NCBI RefSeq assembly: GCF_009849585.1
Contig: NZ_VCRN01000026.1
Coordinates: forward strand, 1-64,000
DNA from: Bacillus sp. ZZV12-4809
GTDB lineage: Bacteria > Bacillota > Bacilli > Bacillales > Cytobacillaceae
Reading direction: 5' to 3'
Length of the DNA: 64,000 nt
Below, piece by piece: positions 53,913-61,953 of this stretch. The position numbers and the translations under genes were made by a program. The notes under the pieces are model-generated. The model was not told the origin of the DNA. It ran no database searches and saw nothing but the letters and a program-made list of their open reading frames with translations. Positions within the stretch are counted from its first letter, which is position 1. Each line of letters begins with the position of its first letter.

Positions 53913-54557
53913 TTACAACTGCGTATGCGTTGAACGACGTGCTGCTTGCTCGTGTTTGTACGCTTGATGAACCATCCTGAGCACGCGGTAGTTATGCGCT
54001 ACACCCGATAGCTTGTCGGCTTTAAGTGCTTCAAGCCGTTCTTCTTCATCCGTTTTTAACGATGCTAATTCGTGATATAAACCGCGTAACTTTTGCTCGG
54101 CAAACTTGTCGCCCTCTAGTTTTTTCATTAAGTCCGGCAGCTGACGTTTCAACTCGAATAAAGGCCCGACACCGCTGTCCTCGAATGCGGTTACCTTTTC
54201 CATGAATCTATCGAATGCTTCGGATTTACGGTTGGGATCACTCGCGAATGTTAAATCAGCGTAAAGGTCGGCTGTAATTTCGGCTAACCTCGATTTATCA
54301 CTCGGGTTAACGTAAACAGTTGCACGGGAAGCCTGTTTCGATGCGTGCTCGATAGCTTCTTCCATCTTATCGTTGAACTCGGATTCCAAGCGCTTGACTT
54401 CGGCATCGAGTTTATTTCGTAGCTGTTCTACCTCGTACTTCTTAACGGCTTCATCGGCATAGTACGGATTAGCCGAGTTACTTATTTTGTCAACGCTCTT
54501 TCGGAATGCTTTTACCTCTGAGTCAATTTGCTTTTGATAAGATTGTTTGATATCCAT
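53913..54557 (-). CDS. Coiled-coil element protein (214 aa)
   Basis: The 214-residue protein is helical and highly charged, with coiled-coil stretches at about residues 40-75 and 150-190. No catalytic motif is visible. The composition would fit a phage scaffold or a DNA-associated structural protein, but nothing proves it. GGGGAAAATG precedes the start. Confidence 0.65.
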   Translation of the reverse strand: MDIKQSYQKQIDSEVKAFRKSVDKISNSANPYYADEAVKKYEVEQLRNKLDAEVKRLESEFNDKMEEAIEHASKQASRATVYVNPSDKSRLAEITADLYADLTFASDPNRKSEAFDRFMEKVTAFEDSGVGPLFELKRQLPDLMKKLEGDKFAEQKLRGLYHELASLKTDEEERLEALKADKLSGVAHNYRVLRMVHQAYKHEQAARRSTHTQL

Positions 54558-54597
54558 GTTTTCATTTCCCCTTTATAGTTAGTTTTGGTGTTGCTAA

Positions 54598-54918
54598 TTA
54601 CCTTGACCGCTTGCTTGCGTTTCGAACGTAGCCTATATCGAAATTACTTAACCGCGTATCCTCGTATAGCCTGTGCGCCCGTAAATAGATATCCACTATC
54701 TGCTCGGCATCATAATACGCAGCACGTTCGTTTGCGTCGGTTTCGTACTCGCATTCGAAAATAACCTGGGCGTCAACGCGTGACCGTATTTTAATCGTGA
54801 CTTCACGGCCGTACTTGTCGATATGCACGAGTACTTTGCCGGACTTATCGTCAACTGACTCGACGATTTCCCCGCGGATTTCTTTCGGTTGTTGGCTTCG
54901 CTTCCCTAGTCCGAACAC
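54598..54918 (-). CDS. Element protein, unknown function (106 aa)
   Basis: I start this at the GTG at 54918, because AAGGAGAGG lies five bases upstream; the longer open frame overlaps the upstream gene in another frame. The protein is beta-rich with charged turns (EIVESVDDKSGKVLVHIDKY) and a basic end (YVRNASKRSR). It overlaps the upstream gene by 68 bases. Confidence 0.62.
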   Translation of the reverse strand: MFGLGKRSQQPKEIRGEIVESVDDKSGKVLVHIDKYGREVTIKIRSRVDAQVIFECEYETDANERAAYYDAEQIVDIYLRAHRLYEDTRLSNFDIGYVRNASKRSR

Positions 54919-55132
54919 GTATACCTCTCCTTTCGAGTGCTTCGAGATGTTCCGGTGACTGCTGGCTGTACTTAATCGTCCATTTCGGCGGTGGATCCCA
55001 ATAAACTCGGGGCAACGGTTCGCCTGTCTGTAACGTGTGTATCCACGCCAGTGTAGCATCGTTTGGCTTCGTCGGGCGCTTTAATATTAAGCCGTCCCGT
55101 AGGTTCATAGATTTCCGTGTCTTTCGTGGCAT
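54851..55132 (-). CDS. Element protein, unknown function (93 aa)
   Basis: The 93-residue protein is basic (MPRKTRKSMNLRDGLILKRP at the start, ERNPRGNRRVS at the end) and starts behind GGAGGG. The Arg/Lys ends suggest nucleic acid binding. It overlaps the next gene downstream. Confidence 0.62.
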   Translation of the reverse strand: MPRKTRKSMNLRDGLILKRPTKPNDATLAWIHTLQTGEPLPRVYWDPPPKWTIKYSQQSPEHLEALERRGIRVRTREAKPTTERNPRGNRRVS

Positions 55133-55134
55133 CG

Positions 55135-55473
55135 TTAACCCTCCAATATTTCCGTTATATCTGATTTACGTTTAAGTGCGTCCCTGGCGAGTGCCATCGC
55201 TTCTGACGTGTGTATGCCTGCCCGTACTGCAATGTACTTAACGTCAGCCTTGCCGTGTTTAAACGGTCTAACGTTGACTAGCTTGACTTTGGCAGGCGGT
55301 TCAATGTGTTCATCGATTGCTGCGAATGCCTCACGGTTGGTTAGCGCTGAATCAAAGTAAAGGCTAGCGATTAGCTCGGTCGTGCCGTGGCTGTATCGCT
55401 GTATGCCGATGCCCGTTGCACTGCCGTCGTAGGCTCGCAGTCTAACCGCTTTGTATCTATTAACCTCGTGCAT
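55135..55473 (-). CDS. Element protein, unknown function (112 aa)
   Basis: This 112-residue protein starts behind GGAGGGG and ends two bases before the next gene. It is a mixed alpha/beta sequence (VRLRAYDGSATGIGIQRYSH early). No family is recognised. Confidence 0.65.
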   Translation of the reverse strand: MHEVNRYKAVRLRAYDGSATGIGIQRYSHGTTELIASLYFDSALTNREAFAAIDEHIEPPAKVKLVNVRPFKHGKADVKYIAVRAGIHTSEAMALARDALKRKSDITEILEG

Positions 55474-55626
55474 CCTTAACCCCTCCGTTTTTATATCCGT
55501 ATATAACGGGTTTTCGTTGAAATTTTAGGGGGTAGCACGGGGTTTTTTACCACCGCAAATAAACCCGAAGGTATTTGCCCTCGAACGTGTTTAATGTGTG
55601 AAAAACCCCTAGTAGCCCCGTGTTTT

Positions 55627-55833
55627 TTAGCCATAAATTCGAACTTGGCTGCGGGTTAAGTACCCGTCAACCATAACGACCCTGCCCGCTTCATCGGTTT
55701 CAGTTCGAATGACATCGGCTTTACTTAGCAACGTTTTGATGTCCGGTGGGTACGTTGAATACGCTCGCCATGTACCGTTAATCGGGTCGTAGTTATATAA
55801 CGTTTCTTGCTCCTCACGCGAATAGTAACTCAT
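55627..55833 (-). CDS. Element protein, unknown function (68 aa)
   Basis: The 68-residue protein (MSYYSREEQETLYNYDPING first) begins as ATGA over the stop of the 46-residue gene upstream, so it is translationally coupled. No family is recognised. A 153-bp gap with a stretch of repeated CCCC/GGGG hairpin-like sequence follows it. Confidence 0.62.
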   Translation of the reverse strand: MSYYSREEQETLYNYDPINGTWRAYSTYPPDIKTLLSKADVIRTETDEAGRVVMVDGYLTRSQVRIYG

Positions 55834-55970
55834 ATGGATTCACCTCGCTTTGTGAACAGCCCCGCTGCAGGCAATCTATCCTCGTCAATCACTAGGACTA
55901 AATCGATGTAGGCGGGGTCGTCTAGCAACGTAGCTACAACCGAGTGCCCTGTCATGTAGAACGGTGTCAT
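55830..55970 (-). CDS. Small element protein (46 aa), coupled
   Basis: The ORF encodes 46 residues (MTPFYMTGHSVVATLLDDPA first) and is held between two ATGA overlaps, with the HNH gene upstream and the 68-residue gene downstream. GGTGAG lies six bases before its ATG. The double coupling is the best evidence that it is real. Confidence 0.68.
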   Translation of the reverse strand: MTPFYMTGHSVVATLLDDPAYIDLVLVIDEDRLPAAGLFTKRGESI

Positions 55971-56503
55971 GTCGAACTCACCGCCTGGGCCGACTGCTCA
56001 GCGAAGTAGGCTTGCGCATCGATTACAAGCTCCGTATATACCTCGGCAACAGACTGCCCGCTACGTAAAGCCATTTGCTCGAGTAGTTTTCGGTTATAGT
56101 ACGGCTCAACTTCTGTCAGCATAAACAGTAGCGCCGGCTGCGAACCTTTACGGCAATTACAGCTACGGCAGGCAACCGTTGTATTAGCGAAGGTATTCGG
56201 GCCTTGTCGGTCTGTCGGCGTTATGTGGTCAATCGTTGTTTCCGAGTATTCAAGTTCGACTCCGCAGTATGAACAACGGCATTCACCTAACGTCCAGGCG
56301 ATACCATGCGTAGTTAAATCGATTGACATCCCTTTGTGTTTCATACGGCTAATCGCCTGTTTCGACCTTGTCACCGAGTTTGCCCTTGACGCTGAACGAC
56401 ATTCCCGACATTCGGTACGTAAGCCATCCTTGTTTTTGTTATCTACTTGATACGAGGTCAACGGCTTTTTAATATGACATTTTGAACACCGTTTCTTACC
56501 CAT
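55967..56503 (-). CDS. HNH endonuclease
   Basis: The 178-residue protein starts at the ATG at 56503 behind GGGGGTG. An N-terminal zinc knuckle (CSKCHIKKPLTSYQ, then CRECRSAS) precedes the HNH core: CRCSYCGVELEYS, TIDHITPTDRQGPNTFANTTVACRSCN split over the motif. Such enzymes are frequent in phages and mobile elements, acting in packaging, homing or restriction-like cleavage. Its neighbours do not reveal which. Confidence 0.87.
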   Translation of the reverse strand: MGKKRCSKCHIKKPLTSYQVDNKNKDGLRTECRECRSASRANSVTRSKQAISRMKHKGMSIDLTTHGIAWTLGECRCSYCGVELEYSETTIDHITPTDRQGPNTFANTTVACRSCNCRKGSQPALLFMLTEVEPYYNRKLLEQMALRSGQSVAEVYTELVIDAQAYFAEQSAQAVSST

Positions 56504-56654
56504 TAACGACACCCCCGTTATACATCTGCGAGTACTCCGGCGTGTCATCGTTGACCTTAACTTTGATTTCGGCCACATCATCTGCCATTGCGTCCATTTT
56601 GCGTTCTAAGTTGTCTAGCTTCTCGATAATTTTCTGTATGATTAATTCGTTCAT
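56496..56654 (-). CDS. Small coiled-coil element protein (52 aa)
   Basis: The 52-residue protein starts at the ATG at 56654, six bases after GGGGCGG, and overlaps the HNH gene by eight bases. The sequence is an acidic/basic coiled coil (IIEKLDNLERKMDAMADDVA). A longer frame upstream lacks a site. Confidence 0.62.
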   Translation of the reverse strand: MNELIIQKIIEKLDNLERKMDAMADDVAEIKVKVNDDTPEYSQMYNGGVVNG

Positions 56655-56673
56655 TTCCATCCGCCCCAATCGA

Positions 56674-56814
56674 TTATTTTTTAATTTCGAGTTCTTCTCT
56701 GACAAGATCCATGACCGCGACTATTTCACGATTAACAAAAGTTTTATCCGTATGCTGCAGTACCGACATCGCAAGTAACAACGTCGACAACGCTTGCACT
56801 TTATTTACGTCCAT
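56674..56814 (-). CDS. Small helical element protein (46 aa)
   Basis: The ORF encodes 46 residues (MDVNKVQALSTLLLAMSVLQ first, VREELEIKK last), behind AAGGGATG. It ends 20 bases before the next start. The function is unknown. Confidence 0.6.
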   Translation of the reverse strand: MDVNKVQALSTLLLAMSVLQHTDKTFVNREIVAVMDLVREELEIKK

Positions 56815-56964
56815 TCCGTTCACATCCCTTCCGTAAGTATGTTTGATTAACGTTTACTGCCTGCCACGAGTCCGTACGTTGTGGAGACGATTGTGGTCGT
56901 AACGGCAGTTGACGTGGTAATCGATTTGTGTTATCGTGTTAATGTGGTTATTTATGCGTATTTT

Positions 56965-57207
56965 TCAATCGATGACAAAGAAACCATCGTTGTCAGCGTG
57001 TACCCTGCCCGCTTGAATCAATGCGTACATACGATATTCATTCGGACCTGCCGGTCTATCGCTGATCCACAGCACCTCGAATGTCCATAACTTAACGTGG
57101 ATATCGCCGTTTAACAGTAGCGTCTGCATCTTGCGGGCATCCGTTAGATACCGCCTGGGTTTATCGGCTAAGTCAGCTGCCCCGCTGTAGTATTTAGATT
57201 CCCTCAA
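56965..57207 (-). CDS. Element protein, unknown function (80 aa)
   Basis: The 80-residue protein starts at a TTG that overlaps the end of the HTH gene upstream by 14 bases. It is a mixed sequence (DIHVKLWTFEVLWISDRPAG mid-protein). The ribosome site is weak, so the start is uncertain. Confidence 0.55.
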   Translation of the reverse strand: MRESKYYSGAADLADKPRRYLTDARKMQTLLLNGDIHVKLWTFEVLWISDRPAGPNEYRMYALIQAGRVHADNDGFFVID

Positions 57208-57412
57208 GGCGCTTCACTCGCTCGGCGAACTCGATAAATTCGTTAGTGACCTTGAACTTGCGAGCCACCTTCGAATGCACTGTATCGGTTACCCTACGAT
57301 TGCCCGCTTCAATTCCGTAAACTGTCGAGTACGCTACGTCCAGATAATCAGCAAATTCCTGTTGCGTTAGCTTCAAGTACATACGTACCATGCGAAATGT
57401 TTCGTTTGACAT
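57194..57412 (-). CDS. XRE-family HTH regulator
   Basis: The 72-residue protein is a compact Cro/CI HTH (LKLTQQEFADYLDVAYSTVY, then GIEAGNRRV). It starts behind GGGAGGTAACG. It is the second of four small HTH genes in the element. Confidence 0.82.
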   Translation of the reverse strand: MSNETFRMVRMYLKLTQQEFADYLDVAYSTVYGIEAGNRRVTDTVHSKVARKFKVTNEFIEFAERVKRLEGI

Positions 57413-57472
57413 TTTCGTTACCTCCCGTTTGATTTCGTTTTCTTCTTTAATCCGTAAATAAAATACGGGCGA

Positions 57473-58156
57473 CTAGCCCTCTACAGTACATAAGGGATTA
57501 CTCTCCCCTTTTCTAGCCGTGAAACCCGTAAATTTTTCACGTTTTCTATCACGTTTATAGCCGTTTTCCCGATTGCGTTCGAATGGTTCTAGTACAGATT
57601 CGATGATACCTGCGTCAAAAACCCGCATTGACTTACGGTAGTTCCGTTCGTCCGTGTCGTCACGGTTTTCCTTGTAGACATGTTCCGGCAGATACGTGCC
57701 TGTACGCTCAAAACGTTTGACAGCTTCCTTTTGTCGTTCTTTACAGTTACGGCAGCAGTACTTTTGATTCGCTCGTCTCGGCTTATAAACGTTAATACAA
57801 AACACGTAGTCACATTCCTGCGCACTATCCATTTCAGCCCGTGCCTCAGCCTGCGTGATCCTACCGCGTTCTAATCGGCTCAATACGTTGTCTAACAGGT
57901 CAGGCGCGGTAAACGAAGCAAACTCAACGTGTTCATGCTCGAGTTTAGCCCAGTCTTCACGAGTGTAACTGCGCCACTCTTCACGCTCTAAGTTCTCCGC
58001 TACAAACGCCCAGGTGCCCGCTAGTAGGCCGACCGTTTTAGCATCGACATTAACCGTTTGCTCCAAGTAAGCCTCCGTGTCCTTGCGCAAACCCTCCACG
58101 TCTGTAACTCCGCTGCGTTCGTACTTGCGTTGAATATCCCCTAGTGTTTTTACCAT
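57473..58156 (-). CDS. Element protein with C-terminal zinc-finger-like cluster
   Basis: The 227-residue protein has a helical N-terminal half and a Cys cluster at about residues 114-140 (CDYVFC, then YCCRNCKERQKEAVKRF). This CxxxxC-YC-xCxxC pattern occurs in phage and plasmid DNA-binding proteins. The C-terminal 90 residues are basic. The reaction, if any, is unknown. Confidence 0.65.
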   Translation of the reverse strand: MVKTLGDIQRKYERSGVTDVEGLRKDTEAYLEQTVNVDAKTVGLLAGTWAFVAENLEREEWRSYTREDWAKLEHEHVEFASFTAPDLLDNVLSRLERGRITQAEARAEMDSAQECDYVFCINVYKPRRANQKYCCRNCKERQKEAVKRFERTGTYLPEHVYKENRDDTDERNYRKSMRVFDAGIIESVLEPFERNRENGYKRDRKREKFTGFTARKGESNPLCTVEG

Positions 58157-58287
58157 TCCAATCGTCCCCTTCGATTTTAGTAGTTTTTTTGCACGCCAAA
58201 TAAGCCCGTTTAGAAACGGACCAGGCGGTTGTTGACACGCTGAACGTGCCGTGTTATATTCTTTTATAATAGGGCAAGTATGCCCGT

Positions 58288-59226
58288 TTATCTGAATAGA
58301 ACTTTAAGACCTTTTAAACTATCACCGTTCCCTGCGTATACCACGTTTGGGTTAACGATGATGTACTTACTTCGGGCGTCTCCGTCGTCTTCAACTAACT
58401 TAAAAACGGACTGCCCGTTGTGCTTAATACTCTTTAACGTCTTGGCGAAAAACCCCACATGTTCATATCCGAGAATGTCGGCTAGTTCCCCGATAGTCAT
58501 AGCGTCAAGTTCGTCTTCATTGCTGTTCTGCGGGTTTCTGCATACCGTGTTCACTTTGAAATTGACGTATGGAAGCACGGAGTAAACGATGCCCAGTTTT
58601 TTCACCGACCTACTACCGAGCATTTCGTAAAGTTCACGTACTGTCTTGCGGTACATTCTCGTATGCTGCAAGTGATCCACGCTTTTCGGCGCATCTGACT
58701 CGTAACCACGGTAGAATAACTCAGCGTTTACTATTAAGCCGGTAGGGGCTTCGATTACCGCGCCACCCTCAACGAGTCTTTTATAGAACTCCGAGAATTT
58801 GTTACGGCTCATTCCGAGTATTTCGGCTAACGCCTTCTTATCGATTGCTCTGCCGTTCGGGTGCGTCAAGTGATTAGTGCCGAAGTTAACGTACGTTCCG
58901 ATTAGCATTAGGCGTGCTAAGTCCGGCTGATTAAACCCAGGCAAACGCTCAGTTACGGCTTTACATGACTCGTAGTATGCGAATACGAAACCTCCGTTTT
59001 GGTCGTGGTGGTCTGCTAACTCCTGCTTAACACGCTGGCCCTCAGCCCACTTACGTCTTACTTCGTCTGGGGCTTTAGTGACTAATTCGTATCGGTCGTT
59101 CACGACTTCGCCTGTTTCGTTATCTACGATGGTACCGTCAATAACCGTCAGATTCCGTTTCCTTGACTTTCGTGCCTCCTGATGTATGTCTTTGTACGCT
59201 CTTTCTTCTGCTGCAAAATCTCTCAT
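58288..59226 (-). CDS. Putative winged-helix replication initiator or regulator
   Basis: The 312-residue protein has at least two HTH-like blocks: DKKALAEILGMSRNKFSEFYK near residue 130 and MTIGELADILGYEHVGFFAKT near 245, with wing-like strands after each. This twin winged-helix plan resembles plasmid and phage Rep initiators. Two 21-bp direct repeats lie immediately upstream and could be its binding sites. No polymerase or helicase motif is present. The assignment to replication is inference; a transcription regulator is the alternative. GAGGAG precedes the ATG. Confidence 0.6.
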   Translation of the reverse strand: MRDFAAEERAYKDIHQEARKSRKRNLTVIDGTIVDNETGEVVNDRYELVTKAPDEVRRKWAEGQRVKQELADHHDQNGGFVFAYYESCKAVTERLPGFNQPDLARLMLIGTYVNFGTNHLTHPNGRAIDKKALAEILGMSRNKFSEFYKRLVEGGAVIEAPTGLIVNAELFYRGYESDAPKSVDHLQHTRMYRKTVRELYEMLGSRSVKKLGIVYSVLPYVNFKVNTVCRNPQNSNEDELDAMTIGELADILGYEHVGFFAKTLKSIKHNGQSVFKLVEDDGDARSKYIIVNPNVVYAGNGDSLKGLKVLFR

Positions 59227-59248
59227 TTAAACTCCTCCTCTTAAAAAT

Positions 59249-59301
59249 ACTGCTATTTTTGGGTGCATTTTTAGGCAGTTACTGCTATTTTTGGGTGCAT
59301 T
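59249..59301. repeat. Two 21-bp direct repeats upstream of the winged-helix gene
   Basis: ACTGCTATTTTTGGGTGCAT occurs at 59249-59268 and 59281-59300, each followed by T; the period is 32 bp. They start 23 bases upstream of the gene's ATG. They fit iterons or autoregulatory operators. Confidence 0.75.
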
Positions 59302-59626
59302 GTAAAAACGGCGTTTTCGCCACAAAACCCCACTATATCGCGGTTTTTCTCCGTTTTTCTCCCATTTTCATAAACCTTTACTCATCTTAATCAGTACGGG
59401 TTTTACGTCGAATTAAAACGAGTCCAGGCGGGGCTAACTGTTATTTCGGTGTCACCTTATGTCCGATAGTTTCGTTTAAATGTCTTGCCGTCACGAAGTG
59501 GCGGGGGCTGTAAGCCCGTGGGTTTAAGTTTCATTACCATCGCTCAGCTTCGCTTCGCTCGGTCAATACAGACATCCAAACGTTTACCACGAATGTTTTG
59601 TTGCCGATATAATAGAAGAAACACGG
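59302..59626. other. Non-coding gap in the element
   Basis: This stretch of about 325 bp has no credible ORF. It contains a GC-rich hairpin-prone segment near 59500-59525 (CACGGGCTTACAGCCCCCGC on the minus strand) and the pattern TTCGCTTCGCTC. A -10-like TATTAT lies near 59609 on the minus strand. Confidence 0.45.
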
Positions 59627-59845
59627 TTATACGCGCTTACTTAGCGCCATTAATAACTCGATTTCATCGTCGGTAACCGGCAGTGCTTCACGGATTTGTT
59701 CACGCCTGGACTCCGGTATGTCTCTTCGCTGTGACTCGATTAGTGCGATGAATGACGTTGTTACGCCAATCTTATCGGCTAACTCCGCCTGACTGATCCC
59801 GAGTGCCTTACGGACTATCGGTAACTGTTCGTTTGTGATTCGCAT
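59627..59845 (-). CDS. XRE-family HTH regulator
   Basis: The 72-residue protein has a clear Cro/CI HTH (LGISQAELADKIGVTTSFIA, then LIESQRRDIP). GAGGAGG precedes the ATG. It lies immediately beside the twelve-unit dyad array, which makes it a candidate to bind the array. Confidence 0.85.
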   Translation of the reverse strand: MRITNEQLPIVRKALGISQAELADKIGVTTSFIALIESQRRDIPESRREQIREALPVTDDEIELLMALSKRV

Positions 59846-59915
59846 GTTTCGTTCACCTCCTCGAATTGATAACGTTTTATTACTAACTATCGTTTAAAAA
59901 AGTCGGGCAGCAAAC

Positions 59916-60720
59916 GCCCCGTCATACCTTAGTGCAGCTAAAGCCGTAAATTATGCCATCCGATTGTAAATTTCGTTAACTTTCGATGCCCCTCATATAT
60001 TAGTTGGACTAAAGCCTCGTTTGGTAGCATTCGGTTGCAAAAAAGTTACCACCGAAATAAACCCGTTCATATATTAGTGCTGGTAAACGGGTTCTACGGA
60101 AGTATCGAGACTAAAAAAAACTTACGCCCTCAATATATAGCCCTACTGTGCACCCGTTTCACAACTACCGGTTGTAAATTTCGTTAACTTTCGATGCCCC
60201 CTCAATACTTAGTACAGCTGAGCACCCGTTTCACAACTACCGCTGTTAAATTTCGTTGAAAAAATAAACCCCTCTATATAAGAGCCGTACTAAAGCCGTA
60301 AATTATGCCATCCAGTGTCAAATTTCGGTGAAAAACTTACGCCCCTCAATATATAGCCCTACTAAACGGGTTAAAATTGCATATCAGCTGCAAAAAAAAT
60401 TTCGATTTCTACCGCTTTCCCCTACCTATAAGCCGTGAACTCGGGTTTCATATAACCTATGCGCGTAAACTTCGTTAACTTTTTGCCGTTCTCCCTACTT
60501 ATAACTCGTTAAATGAGCCGTTTAACAAGTACTCGAGGAGAATTTCGTTAATCCTTCATAATTTAGTGCTACTAAACGGGTGTTTCACAACCTATCGATG
60601 TAAATTTCGTTAACTTTCGATGCCCCTCTACTATATAGCCCTACTAAACGGGTCTGGCGGAAGTATCTGTGTTAAATTTCGTTAACTTTCGATGCCCCGT
60701 CATGGCTTAGTATAGCTAAC
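59916..60720. repeat. Array of twelve degenerate ~72-bp units, each with a small dyad
   Basis: The segment has no ORF. It holds about twelve related units with the order CCCCTC, AT-rich TATAG/TTAG dyad, a variable stretch, then GTAAATTTCGTTAACTTTCG. Dyads start at 59929, 60000, 60074, 60136, 60209, about 60279, 60352, 60428, 60499, 60563, 60634 and 60707. The best are TTAGTTGGACTAA and TTAGTGCTACTAA (5-bp arms around 3 nt). Spacings are mostly 71-74 bp, with two of about 63. It looks like protein-binding sites for an origin, a centromere-like site, or an operator array. Confidence 0.8.
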
Positions 60721-60969
60721 GAGGTAAAATATGCTATCCACTCGCCACTTGTAACACGTTTGTAATATTACGTTCACAATTTGGACACAAATAACCCCGC
60801 CTGCCCCGTCTGACGCTACCGCCTGACACTATCGTCTAACTTGTTTACCGTGCCGATTTCTAACCAACGCGAATAAGCCCCGCAGCTGCGCCAACAGCCA
60901 CAAGGGGGTATTCCTATGCTTCGTATATATTTATCCGTTTACACTGCGCCAACAGCCCGCCTACCTACG
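60721..60969. other. Non-coding stretch with a 14-bp direct repeat
   Basis: No gene is supported here. CTGCGCCAACAGCC occurs at 60886-60899 and 60944-60957, 58 bp apart. The rest is CG-rich with no strong hairpin. Confidence 0.45.
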
Positions 60970-61086
60970 TTACCTGTTCGCCCGCACTTTGATGTATTTT
61001 ACCGCTGTCTGCCCGCATGAGCTGATCCACACGAGCTGTGGACGCTTTGCCCGCTTGCTAATTCGCTTTTCAATCTGCTTAGCCAC
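60970..61086 (-). CDS. Small basic element protein (38 aa)
   Basis: The ORF starts at a GTG behind AAGGGGGTGA and encodes 38 residues, highly basic (MAKQIEKRISKRAKRPQLVW first). It follows the 33-residue gene closely. Nucleic-acid binding is plausible. Confidence 0.6.
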   Translation of the reverse strand: MAKQIEKRISKRAKRPQLVWISSCGQTAVKYIKVRANR

Positions 61087-61113
61087 GTTTAATCACCCCC
61101 TTCGATTGCCGAC

Positions 61114-61215
61114 CTATCGGTTACGACTGCGCCACAATTCGAATGCTACGTACTCAAGCCGGCACAGGCGCTCAGATTCGCTTAACCTACGCCACTCAGA
61201 CACACGTATCGTCAT
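61114..61215 (-). CDS. Small element protein (33 aa), coupled
   Basis: The ORF overlaps the upstream stop as ATGA and encodes 33 residues (MTIRVSEWRRLSESERLCRL first). The overlap and the neighbouring genes support it; its function is unknown. Confidence 0.6.
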   Translation of the reverse strand: MTIRVSEWRRLSESERLCRLEYVAFELWRSRNR

Positions 61216-61451
61216 TTCACAGTCACCTGCAGGCCACGCAGGCTACGTAAGTCATCTATAAATCCCGACACCTCCGAGTCTTCCCATTCGAGTAATGACA
61301 GCTTAGTAGCTACGGACTGCGGTAACCCTTTCCGAGTGAAATAAACCGTTAGCAAAGCCCGCTCAACATCGCATAGTGCGTCAACGAGTTCATCCGTGAG
61401 TACACCGGCATTATTTAATTGGTCATACTTCGTTAGTAGCTCGGTCAACAT
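61212..61451 (-). CDS. Element protein, unknown function (79 aa)
   Basis: The 79-residue protein starts at the ATG at 61451 behind GGAGGTGA, overlapping the upstream stop as TAATG. It is acidic and helical (LTELLTKYDQLNNAGVLTDE first). No family is recognised. Confidence 0.68.
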   Translation of the reverse strand: MLTELLTKYDQLNNAGVLTDELVDALCDVERALLTVYFTRKGLPQSVATKLSLLEWEDSEVSGFIDDLRSLRGLQVTVK

Positions 61452-61804
61452 TAGCGAGTCACCTCCGCCAGTGTTTCCATAACCCAAAACGCTGGGGTTA
61501 CACCTTCGGCTATCGCTTCGATTTTTAGCTCAATCGCTCGCTTGATACGGAATAATTCAAGCCTTTCGTCCCTATCGCTTGCCTCGTTAAACTCCTGCTC
61601 AACCTTCGTAAATGCTACCGATAACTCAACGCTGATAACGTCATTAATATTGATTGCGTCGCTAAGGTCCGCTAATCGACTGTCCATCGCTAGTTCGATA
61701 TCCTCTTCGCTGATCCCCGCCATTTCTAACAGCTCTTTCGTAAGTGCCTGTGCCTCCGTTGATAACTGCGCTACATAGAGCGTTTTAATCTTGTTCAAGT
61801 TCAT
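61451..61804 (-). CDS. Element protein, unknown function (117 aa)
   Basis: The 117-residue protein starts at 61804 behind GGAGGTAA and is acidic and helical (SEEDIELAMDSRLADL-like middle). It is the first gene of a leftward run under a strong promoter with repeated operator-like sites. No family is recognised. Confidence 0.68.
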   Translation of the reverse strand: MNLNKIKTLYVAQLSTEAQALTKELLEMAGISEEDIELAMDSRLADLSDAININDVISVELSVAFTKVEQEFNEASDRDERLELFRIKRAIELKIEAIAEGVTPAFWVMETLAEVTR

Positions 61805-61830
61805 TTCGATTACCTCCGTTACTTTTAATT

Positions 61831-61915
61831 GACTACGTTTCGTTGTCGTTTTATTAATCACAGTATATAACCGACTACATTTCGTTGTCAACAACAAAAT
61901 TAAAAATGTTATAAT
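61831..61915. promoter_or_regulatory. Divergent promoter region with paired 17-bp repeats
   Basis: GACTACGTTTCGTTGTC (61831-61847) and GACTACATTTCGTTGTC (61873-61889) are direct repeats 42 bp apart. A leftward promoter has TTGACA (61886-61891) and TATACT (61862-61867), 18 bp apart, so one repeat overlaps its -35. A rightward promoter has TTGTCA (61885-61890) and TATAAT (61910-61915). This is a lambda-like switch layout, with an HTH gene to the right. Confidence 0.75.
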
Positions 61916-61953
61916 CGATTTATTAACGAAACATAAACGGAGGTTTCACGAAG

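Noticed and set aside
59916..60720. The repeat array as a CRISPR
   Set aside because: The units are degenerate, the conserved part is longer than the variable part, the variable stretches recur among units, and no cas gene is present.
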